A stretch of DNA of 5,233 bases from Oscillospiraceae bacterium (GTDB taxonomy: Bacteria > Bacillota_A > Clostridia > Oscillospirales > Oscillospiraceae). A program made the position numbers and the translations under genes. The stretch covers positions 1 through 5,233 of the forward strand of contig CADAPN010000141.1 of NCBI GenBank assembly GCA_902789835.1. Reading direction: 5' to 3'. Below the pieces are notes generated by a model. It worked only from the letters and a program-made list of their open reading frames with translations, did no database searches and was not told the origin of the DNA. Each line of letters starts with the position of its first letter. Position 1 is the first letter of the stretch. Below, piece by piece: positions 1 to 5,167 of the stretch.

Positions 1-1190
1 GCCAGATGCTCCTTGGTATAGAGGATCACCACGTCCCCCTGCCGCAGCACCAGGCTCCCGCTGGGGACAATGGCCACGCCGTCGCGCCGCACCATCACGA
101 TATAAGTCTGTCGGGAGATATCCAGGTCCTTGATCGCCGTGTCGTTCCAGTCATGGTTTTTCAGCAGGGTGATCTCCTTCAGGTTTACCGGATGGTCGCC
201 CTTCAGCGCTTCGGCCCCGAGTACCAGCTTGTCCCCCGTTTTCAGCACGACATCTCCGCGCGGAACGATAATATCCCTGCCGCGCTGAATCACGGCGACG
301 ATCATCCCGTGGGGCAGGTGAAGGTCCATGATCTGCTTTCCGTTCCAGTCATCTGCGGAGGACAGTTCAATCTTCACAAAATGCAGGTTCTCTTCCTTTG
401 CATAGTCGGAGATCCGCTGGAGCCGGGAATACTGCTCAACGAATCCGGCGCTGATGATACCGGTGGGGATCGCCACCATCCCGACACCCAGGAACGTAAT
501 CAGAATACCGAAGGCCTTTCCCAGCGGGGTAATCGGATAGATATCGCCGTATCCTACCGTCAGCAGCGTGGAGACGGACCACCAGATCCCCGAGAAGGCG
601 TTTTTGAAGACGTCCGGCTGGGCGTCATGCTCGATGGAGTACATGGCAAGACTGGAGGCCAGCATCAGAACGAAGATGATGAACACCGAGGAGAGCAGCT
701 GCTGGCTCTTGCCGACAATGACGTCGGTGATGACGTTCATCGAGTCGTAGTAGGCGTTGATGCGGAAAAGGCGCAGGATTCTTGCCACGCGGATCAGACG
801 GAAGGCCACCGCCCCCGCCGGGAAGAACATCGGCAGATAATACGGCAGGAAGGACATCAGGTCGATGATCCCGGCACCGGAAAGCGCATACCTCATGTAC
901 GGACGTGCGCCGTGCTCATCCGGGTACAGGCAGGGCGCCGTATACATTCTCAGCACATAGTCCAGCGCGAAAAAAGCAACGGTAACGGACTCGATATGAT
1001 GGAGGAGCACACCGTATTTTGCGGCATAGCTGTCAAAAGTTCCCGCAAAGGCCCCGATGAGGTTCAAAAGAAGCAGGCCGGTGCTGATCGCGTCATAGCC
1101 CTGGTTGATTCTGTCATCCACCACGCCGACGGAAACCATCTTGAACACCCTCTGGCGCAGTCTTGTTAACTTTTGTCCGTTTCCCGCCAT
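1..1190 (-). CDS. Voltage-gated-type K+ channel with tandem C-terminal RCK_C (TrkA_C) domains, 3' end outside window
   Basis: Predicted six-helix potassium channel of the cytoplasmic membrane; 396 codons are visible and the C-terminus lies beyond the left edge. Translating the minus strand from ATG 1190-1188 gives S1 (about residues 35-52), S2 (66-84, with E67, D77 and R81), S3 (107-122, with D110), S4 with arginine at every third position (R131, R134, R137, R140, R143), S5 (165-187), a pore helix and the K+ selectivity filter TVGYGD at 211-216, then S6 (222-250). Two similar beta-rich segments follow, about 282-326 and 346-395, each with the I.VPRGD/I.VPSGS...L..GD.LVL/VIL pattern typical of RCK_C/TrkA_C domains. 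There is no room for a Rossmann RCK_N domain between S6 and the first copy. The start is supported by GGAGAGGG about 10 bases upstream. Channel family is very secure; ligand control through RCK_C is inferred from the family. Confidence 0.93.
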   Translation of the reverse strand, partial: MAGNGQKLTRLRQRVFKMVSVGVVDDRINQGYDAISTGLLLLNLIGAFAGTFDSYAAKYGVLLHHIESVTVAFFALDYVLRMYTAPCLYPDEHGARPYMRYALSGAGIIDLMSFLPYYLPMFFPAGAVAFRLIRVARILRLFRINAYYDSMNVITDVIVGKSQQLLSSVFIIFVLMLASSLAMYSIEHDAQPDVFKNAFSGIWWSVSTLLTVGYGDIYPITPLGKAFGILITFLGVGMVAIPTGIISAGFVEQYSRLQRISDYAKEENLHFVKIELSSADDWNGKQIMDLHLPHGMIVAVIQRGRDIIVPRGDVVLKTGDKLVLGAEALKGDHPVNLKEITLLKNHDWNDTAIKDLDISRQTYIVMVRRDGVAIVPSGSLVLRQGDVVILYTKEHL

Positions 1191-1239
1191 CGTGTCAGTT
1201 CCCTCTCCGTGCAAAGATCCTGTTAAAAAGCTTTGTTCT

Positions 1240-1268
1240 ATCATAACACAGAGGCCGTCCTCCTACAA
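1240..1268 (-). promoter_or_regulatory. Candidate sigma-A-type promoter for the K+ channel gene
   Basis: On the minus strand, TTGTAG (1268-1263) and TATGAT (1245-1240) are separated by exactly 17 bases. The -10 box matches the consensus at 5 of 6 positions; the -35 box matches only at 3. The predicted transcript start near 1233 would leave a leader of about 43 bases before the ATG at 1190. The -35 box lies in the loop and stem edge of the hairpin at 1251-1280, so this promoter and that hairpin cannot be read as independent signals. No experimental support. Confidence 0.4.
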
Positions 1269-1280
1269 GGGGACGGCCTC
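1251..1280 (-). terminator. Perfect 10-bp hairpin, possible terminator of the LCP gene
   Basis: GAGGCCGTCC (1251-1260) and GGACGGCCTC (1271-1280) form a perfect GC-rich 10-bp stem with a 10-base loop. It lies 70 bases beyond the stop of the LCP gene and before the channel gene, both on the minus strand, where a terminator is expected. On that strand the stem is followed by TGTGTTATGAT, which is only moderately T-rich, so intrinsic termination is plausible but not clear. On the plus strand no T-run follows. It could instead be a transcript-end stabiliser or an operator. Confidence 0.5.
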
Positions 1281-1350
1281 GTAAAGATCCCGTTAAGCTT
1301 GTCAGCTGTTCCGGTTTTTATCGCCGGATCCCGGCTCGCTCAGGGCCGGC

Positions 1351-2466
1351 TTATGATTCCTCATCCACCGCTTCTTCAAAGTACCACGCGCCGTCCAGAT
1401 AGCCCTGTGTTCCGGAGTAGCTATCCCCGTCGCAGTAGACAAGATTCATATTCCACATTTCAATCGGTGTTTCAAAGGGATTGAGGCAGCTGTTCACCAT
1501 ATCAAGCCAATCCCAGAGATGCGGTACCGCATAGCTGTAGCCCTGCAGCACTCTCCCCTCCGAAGGCATGGTATATAGATGAATATCCTCACTTTTGCAC
1601 TGCATCAGCTGCCGCATGAACCAGGCGATGTTTGCCGTGGACAGATTGGTCTGCAGATTCTCTCCCAGGATCTCCGCCACCGCTCTTGCATGCGGGATAT
1701 TCCCCAGTGAGATAAACTGATCCGCGCAGGCCTTCAGGAAGGCATGCTGCGTTTCCAGCCGTCCGTAATCTCCCGTGATATAGCCGACCCGGTAGCGGCA
1801 GAGCGCCATCGCATGCACGCCGTCCAAATGCTGCATGCCCGGGGCCAGATAAATATAGCCCTCATCCCCCAGAATGTCCTGGTACATGTATTCCATTTCT
1901 TCCGGAACATCGAAATCCACCCCGCCCAGTTCATCGATGATCTCGATGAAGGTGTTGAGGTTCAGAACCGCGTAGCAGTCCGGTACAAAACCCGTCAGCC
2001 AGTCGATCTGGGTCATGAGGGAGTCGATCCCGTTCCCGCCCCAGTTCAGGGACCCGGCATAGATCGAATTAATTTTCCGGATATCCGAGTCGATGTTCGT
2101 AATGGTGTCCCGCGGGATGCTGACCAGGTTGACTTCGTGCTTCACCGTGTCAAAGCGCCCTACCATAATGGTATCGGTGCTTCCGCTCATCTGATCCAGT
2201 CCGACCAGCAGCATGGTATACACGCCGTCCTTCCGGCTGTTTTCAAATGCGGTTCCCTCCGGCATCGGTTCGGGAGTGGGCTCCGGTTCGGGGGTAGCGG
2301 TCGGTTCCGGCGTCGCCTCGATGATCAGCTCCACTTCCTCCGGCTGCGCCGGAAGCTCGGGCGGTTTTTCCCACATCAGGTAGGCCGCCAGTCCTCCCAA
2401 GGCCATGATCAGGAGCCCTCCCATGATGATCAGCAGGACCGTCAGCGCTTTGTTTTTCTTCTTCAT
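1351..2466 (-). CDS. LytR-CpsA-Psr (LCP) family protein, probable cell-wall glycopolymer ligase
   Basis: LCP proteins transfer lipid-linked glycopolymers (teichoic acid, capsule or related glycans) to peptidoglycan outside the membrane. This 371-residue protein has a Lys-rich N-terminus, one membrane helix (about 8-31), a Pro/Glu/Thr-rich spacer (35-70) and an LCP domain from about 82. Visible hallmarks are LLVGLD (86-91), STDTI (96-100), VNLVSIPRDT (112-121), RKIN (130-133), the NTFIEIIDELGGVDFDVP segment (171-188), LAPGMQHLDG (207-216), the R224/R226 pair, and DYGR (233-236) followed by Q240. Two usual arginines are altered: S96 where RSDT is common, and T239 where the RQ arginine is common. 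The ATG at 2466 has GGAGAAG a few bases upstream. It is divergent from the large lipoprotein gene and probably transcribed alone. The family call is firm; the polymer it handles cannot be told from sequence. Confidence 0.93.
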   Translation of the reverse strand: MKKKNKALTVLLIIMGGLLIMALGGLAAYLMWEKPPELPAQPEEVELIIEATPEPTATPEPEPTPEPMPEGTAFENSRKDGVYTMLLVGLDQMSGSTDTIMVGRFDTVKHEVNLVSIPRDTITNIDSDIRKINSIYAGSLNWGGNGIDSLMTQIDWLTGFVPDCYAVLNLNTFIEIIDELGGVDFDVPEEMEYMYQDILGDEGYIYLAPGMQHLDGVHAMALCRYRVGYITGDYGRLETQHAFLKACADQFISLGNIPHARAVAEILGENLQTNLSTANIAWFMRQLMQCKSEDIHLYTMPSEGRVLQGYSYAVPHLWDWLDMVNSCLNPFETPIEMWNMNLVYCDGDSYSGTQGYLDGAWYFEEAVDEES

Positions 2467-2494
2467 ATATCTTCTCCGATTTCAGGGTAATTAT

Positions 2495-2523
2495 ATTATA
2501 CCGCAAAACTTAGCAGAATGGAA
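2495..2523 (-). promoter_or_regulatory. Candidate promoter of the LCP gene
   Basis: A perfect TATAAT (-10) lies at 2500-2495 on the minus strand. The -35 position with 17-base spacing, TTCCAT at 2523-2518, is poor. Transcription would start near 2488, giving a short leader of about 22 bases that carries the GGAGAAG ribosome binding site. The weak -35 suggests either low basal activity or activator help; this is inference. Confidence 0.5.
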
Positions 2524-2564
2524 CAGAAAACATCACAATATATGCAATTGTTTCCGGATTGTAA

Positions 2565-2593
2565 TTGTAAAATACGCCTCCAAGTGGTAAAAT
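2565..2593 (+). promoter_or_regulatory. Candidate sigma-A-type promoter of the Ig-domain lipoprotein
   Basis: TTGTAA (2565-2570, 4 of 6 to consensus) and TAAAAT (2588-2593, 5 of 6) have an exact 17-base spacer. The start of transcription would fall near 2600, about 36 bases before the favoured TTG start codon. It is the best-scoring arrangement seen in the divergent gap and is well separated from the LCP promoter on the other strand. Confidence 0.55.
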
Positions 2594-2620
2594 TCCTTTA
2601 AGTATTCCTTTCTATTAAAA

Positions 2621-2638
2621 GGAGGATTGGATGTTTTG
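2621..2638 (+). promoter_or_regulatory. Ribosome binding site and unusual start region of the Ig-domain lipoprotein
   Basis: AAAAGGAGG ends at 2625. Three starts compete. TTG 2627 is only one base after GGAGG and is unlikely. ATG 2631 has ideal 5-base spacing but reads ATG TTT TGA and stops at once. TTG 2636 is in frame, ten bases after GGAGG, and gives the sensible signal-peptide start MKKRF. The TGA of the two-codon frame overlaps this TTG. One extra T in the TTTT run at 2634-2637 would join ATG 2631 to the gene. Confidence 0.6.
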
Positions 2639-4492
2639 AAAAAGAGATTTCTGTATCTTGCCATTCTTTGCCTCGTCTGCAGCATGCTGCTCAGCGCCTG
2701 CACCATGCCGAAGCTCCCGTTTCTGAACAAAGACAACGCGGATATTGCTTCCGAACCTGTCGTCGCGGTTCAGAACACGGTGAACATGATGGACCTCGAA
2801 GGCGTGTATACCGAGCAGCTTGCACATCGCGGCACGCTCCGTCTGACCGCCAAGGATTCGCAGACGGCCTCCATCACGATTGACTGGCCCGGCAGCGCCA
2901 CCGAGAGCGCCCACTGGGAGATGACCGGAACCTATGATCCCCAGAAGCAGGCCATTGTCTATAGCGATGCCGTGATGATGGAGCAGACCACAAACGAGAC
3001 CGGCGCTCAGTCCAACCGCCTGGTTTCTTCCAGCGGCACCGGACGTTTCACCGTCTCCGGGAAAAACCTGGCCTGGACCGACGACCTCGCCTACATCGGC
3101 AGTGACCCCTCTACCTTTACCTACTCCTCGTCTCTCAATGAAGACGCGAATCAGGGCGGCGCCTCTCTGGTTGTAGGTACGCCGGCGGCAAGCTCCGCTC
3201 CGTCCGGCAGCACGGCCACCGTACCGGTCGCCACCGCCACGCCCGCACCGGTTACCCAGATTGCCGCAACACCCGCACCGTCTGCGGCACCGACCCCGAC
3301 ACCCACGCCTGCCGCACCCGCCCCCGGATCCCCGGTCATCACCAAGGATCCCACGGATGAAAAGGTTCAGGTCGGCGGCTCCTGCTGGTTTGTCGCCAAT
3401 CACAGAGGTGCCAACTTCGCCCGCTGGCATTTTGTCAGTCCGGACGGAACGGATATCGCGATCGATACCAAGGACGAAAACGGCAACAATGTTCTGGCCA
3501 AGCAGTTCCCGAACCTCAATATCCACAACGGCGAATATGATTCGATGAAGCTGTCGAACATCCCTGCCGAGCTGAACGGATACCGGTTCTACTGCCACTT
3601 CTGGAACGCCAACGGTTCTGTGGACTCCAAGTCCGCGCTTCTGACGGTTGAGGGAGCCGGAACTGCCGCCACCGCCAACACCGACGCCGCTGCCACAGCG
3701 GCCAACGCCGCCAACGGACCGAAAGTCACCAAGGATCCCACCGACGAGACCGTTAAGCCCGGTGAATCCGCCTGGTTCGTCGCCAAGCACACCGGCGCCA
3801 TTCTCGCCCGCTGGCACTTTGTCAGCCCCGACGGCACCGACTACGAATACACCAATGAAGCCGTCTCGGCCCAGTTCCCGCAGATGAAGATTGTGGGCGG
3901 CGATCAGGGCACCATGCAGCTGCAGAACATTCCTCTGAACGCCAACGGCTGGAAGGTATACTGCCGCTACTCCAACAACAGCGGCACCGCCGACACCAAG
4001 GCGGCCACCATCACCGTTCAGGGTGCGACACAGCCTGCCGCGGACACTGCGGCTTCCGCCGCGGCCGCTTCCGCGGTTGTCGCAAACGACTGGACAACCG
4101 CCACGGATCTGGATGCCGCGATCTCCATCTCCGGCGTCAGCTTCTCCGGTCCGACCGGTACTTCGCTGCCGGCCGGCACCTCAGCCAGTCCCACCTACCG
4201 CGCCAAGACCGGCACACTGGAAGCAGACTACTCTGACGCCAATTCCCTGATTGTCCGCAAATCCACGGTCACCGGCGGTAACGATCTGATCGGGGACTAC
4301 ACCAACTACTCCGGGAACTGGCCCATCCAGGTCGGGGCCCTTACAGTCAATTGCCGTGGTGATGGCACAACTGTCAACGCCGCGACCTGTTCTCTCCCCG
4401 CCGGATATCTCTCCATCTCCTACAACATGGGAAAAGAAGGTTCCGGCCTGACCGCGGACCAGGTTACCGCTCTTGTCAACAGCATCCAGTAA
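2636..4492 (+). CDS. Large lipoprotein with tandem Ig-like domains and flanking beta-rich domains
   Basis: Predicted surface lipoprotein of 618 residues, starting at TTG 2636 (MKKRF). The signal peptide ends in lipobox LSAC, with C22 as the lipid-bearing residue. Region order: a beta-rich, lipocalin-like domain (about 53-165) with the LEGVYTE...ITIDWPGSA...W.MTGTYD pattern; a Pro/Thr/Ala linker (181-231); Ig-like domain 1 (233-338, C250, W264, C320); an Ala-rich linker (340-361); Ig-like domain 2 (362-462, W393, C443); an Ala-rich linker (464-483); and a C-terminal alpha/beta domain (485-618) with SPTYRAKTGTLEADYSD and a DLIGDYTNYSGNW stretch, ending in a helix. The C-terminal domain resembles repeat-type domains of clostridial lipoproteins, from memory and unverified. 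It is transcribed alone and followed by a strong terminator. Likely roles are adhesion or ligand binding at the cell surface; no catalytic motif is visible and the function is unknown. Confidence 0.88.
   Translation: MKKRFLYLAILCLVCSMLLSACTMPKLPFLNKDNADIASEPVVAVQNTVNMMDLEGVYTEQLAHRGTLRLTAKDSQTASITIDWPGSATESAHWEMTGTYDPQKQAIVYSDAVMMEQTTNETGAQSNRLVSSSGTGRFTVSGKNLAWTDDLAYIGSDPSTFTYSSSLNEDANQGGASLVVGTPAASSAPSGSTATVPVATATPAPVTQIAATPAPSAAPTPTPTPAAPAPGSPVITKDPTDEKVQVGGSCWFVANHRGANFARWHFVSPDGTDIAIDTKDENGNNVLAKQFPNLNIHNGEYDSMKLSNIPAELNGYRFYCHFWNANGSVDSKSALLTVEGAGTAATANTDAAATAANAANGPKVTKDPTDETVKPGESAWFVAKHTGAILARWHFVSPDGTDYEYTNEAVSAQFPQMKIVGGDQGTMQLQNIPLNANGWKVYCRYSNNSGTADTKAATITVQGATQPAADTAASAAAASAVVANDWTTATDLDAAISISGVSFSGPTGTSLPAGTSASPTYRAKTGTLEADYSDANSLIVRKSTVTGGNDLIGDYTNYSGNWPIQVGALTVNCRGDGTTVNAATCSLPAGYLSISYNMGKEGSGLTADQVTALVNSIQ
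3332..4021 (+). repeat. In-gene tandem duplication encoding two Ig-like domains
   Basis: The segments 3332-3649 and 3719-4021 encode two copies of one Ig-like domain (residues 233-338 and 362-462). Shared protein features include TKDPTDE, WFVA, ARWHFVSPDGTD, QFP, the N-I-P turn before the last strands, and a Y-C strand near the end. At base level the copies still share a 16-base run, TCACCAAGGATCCCAC (3339-3354 and 3726-3741), plus a near-identical stretch around CGCCCGCTGGCA. This points to internal duplication followed by divergence, or to selection on the strands. Confidence 0.85.
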
Positions 4493-4520
4493 GCCCCATT
4501 GAACGAGTAACAGACATTTT

Positions 4521-4556
4521 CCCGGGAGCATTTCCGCTCCCGGGATTCTTTCTTCC
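4521..4556 (+). terminator. Intrinsic terminator of the Ig-domain lipoprotein gene
   Basis: CCCGGGAGC (4521-4529) pairs perfectly with GCTCCCGGG (4536-4544) around a 6-base loop and is followed by the T-rich ATTCTTTCTTCC. It lies 29 bases after the TAA at 4490-4492. This separates the large lipoprotein from the downstream small lipoprotein, which therefore probably has its own promoter. Confidence 0.92.
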
Positions 4557-4561
4557 TGTGC

Positions 4562-4583
4562 GTGTGACAGTTGTGTGACGGTT
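4562..4583 (+). repeat. Two consecutive 11-bp repeats, possible regulator binding site
   Basis: GTGTGACAGTT (4562-4572) is followed directly by GTGTGACGGTT (4573-4583), with 10 of 11 bases identical. Tandem 11-bp spacing, one helical turn, is the usual layout for DNA sites of OmpR/PhoB-type response regulators. The pair lies just upstream of, and slightly overlaps, the candidate -35 of the small lipoprotein gene. No regulator gene is present in the window, so the assignment to a regulator class is inference. Confidence 0.5.
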
Positions 4584-4610
4584 CCTGTCGTAAGATAGCC
4601 TTGCTATACA
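4582..4610 (+). promoter_or_regulatory. Weak candidate promoter of the small lipoprotein gene
   Basis: TTCCTG (4582-4587) and TATACA (4605-4610) are 17 bases apart. The -35 is poor, as expected if an activator on the adjacent 11-bp repeats helped. TAAGAT at 4591-4596 is an alternative -10. With TATACA, transcription would start near 4617, about 44 bases before the ATG. A 6-bp inverted repeat, CAGATC/GATCTG (4609-4614 and 4626-4631), lies at or just after the start site. Confidence 0.33.
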
Positions 4611-4660
4611 GATCAGCGCTCACACGATCTGGCAGTCTTAATACGGAGGTTACAATATTC

Positions 4661-5167
4661 ATGAAGAAGTCGCTCACTGCAGTCTCATTCCTTCTTGCAG
4701 TCCTGATGATGATTACCATGCTGAGCGCCTGTGCGGATAACTCTATTCCCGCCCAGACCGCAGAGATTACGCAAGCCGCTCCCTCGGCTCCCGTCGCGGA
4801 GACGGCCGCACCGGCAGAAAGTACCCAGCCGGTTGACCCGCTTGTCGGCGCCTGGCGCTTTCCGCCTTCCCCTTACGGCGATGACTTTTCCGTCTACGTT
4901 GTTCTGAATGCCGACGGGTCCTTCTATAACGCCACCAATCTCTATCAGAACGGCGCCTCTTCCGGTCCTTACACGCAGACCATCACCACCAATGAGACCT
5001 TTGTCTGGAAGAAGCTCAGTGATTCCACGCTGGAGCTGCGTTACAGCTATCTGGACGACAACGGCGAATTCGTTACGCCGCTGACCTACAGCGAAGCCGA
5101 TGACGCGCTCTACTGGGACGGCGCCCTCTATGCCGTCCGCGACACCACCTTTGTCCGCGACAACTGA
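4661..5167 (+). CDS. Small lipoprotein with a lipocalin-like C-terminal domain
   Basis: Predicted exported lipoprotein of 168 residues, function unknown. ATG 4661 is preceded by GGAGG (4645-4649), 11 bases upstream; in-frame upstream codons from TTG 4571 are not favoured because they lack a ribosome binding site and would bury the signal peptide. The signal peptide (MKKSL, then a hydrophobic core) ends in lipobox LSAC, with C24 as the lipid-bearing residue. An Ala/Pro/Thr-rich spacer (25-54) leads into a compact beta-rich domain (about 55-168) starting LVGAWRF, then VLNADGSFYN, TNETFVWKKL, STLELRYSYLDDNGEF, and a final strand with LYWDGALY. The G-W start, NADGSF turn and LYWDG strand recall small lipocalin-like domains of Bacillota lipoproteins. 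It may be functionally linked to the preceding lipoprotein, but the terminator between them argues for separate transcription. Confidence 0.87.
   Translation: MKKSLTAVSFLLAVLMMITMLSACADNSIPAQTAEITQAAPSAPVAETAAPAESTQPVDPLVGAWRFPPSPYGDDFSVYVVLNADGSFYNATNLYQNGASSGPYTQTITTNETFVWKKLSDSTLELRYSYLDDNGEFVTPLTYSEADDALYWDGALYAVRDTTFVRDN

Larger units (their letters stand above)
1213..1296. repeat. Pair of 14-bp direct repeats flanking the hairpin
   Basis: AAAGATCCTGTTAA at 1213-1226 recurs as AAAGATCCCGTTAA at 1283-1296, with one mismatch and an offset of exactly 70 bases. Both copies are followed by AAGCTT-like sequence (AAAAGCTTTG and GCTTG). They bracket the perfect hairpin at 1251-1280 in the gap between the LCP and channel genes. 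The role is unknown; possibilities are a local duplication, protein binding sites, or part of a small repeat family. Confidence 0.55.

Noticed and set aside
6..1169. 387-codon open frame on the plus strand
   Set aside because: It is antisense to the K+ channel, whose minus-strand translation shows S1-S6, an arginine ladder and TVGYGD. The plus-strand protein is His/Gln/Arg-rich low complexity with no ribosome binding site, and is explained by G/C-rich third positions of the true gene.
1321..1350. GC-rich inverted repeats just after the LCP stop as terminator
   Set aside because: Stems are only about 5 bp (CCGGC/GCCGG) and no T-run follows; the hairpin at 1251-1280 is a better candidate.
1744..2490. 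248-codon open frame on the plus strand
   Set aside because: Antisense to the LCP gene; composition is His/Arg/Gln-rich and no start signal is present.
2627..2635. TTG 2627 as start of the large lipoprotein
   Set aside because: Only one base separates it from GGAGG, too close for initiation; TTG 2636 fits spacing and signal-peptide pattern better.
3180..3335. Pro/Thr-rich stretch considered as a repeat array or CRISPR-like region
   Set aside because: The periodicity comes from ACC/CCG/GCA codons of a low-complexity linker inside the lipoprotein; there are no regular spacers.
2615..3817. 400-codon open frame on the minus strand
   Set aside because: Gly/Arg/Val-rich shadow of the lipoprotein gene, without a signal, motif or ribosome binding site; the plus-strand frame has a lipobox and Ig-like domains.
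4571..4660. N-terminal extension of the small lipoprotein from TTG 4571
   Set aside because: It would place 30 polar residues before the signal peptide, overlap the tandem repeats and candidate promoter, and lacks a ribosome binding site; ATG 4661 has GGAGG upstream.
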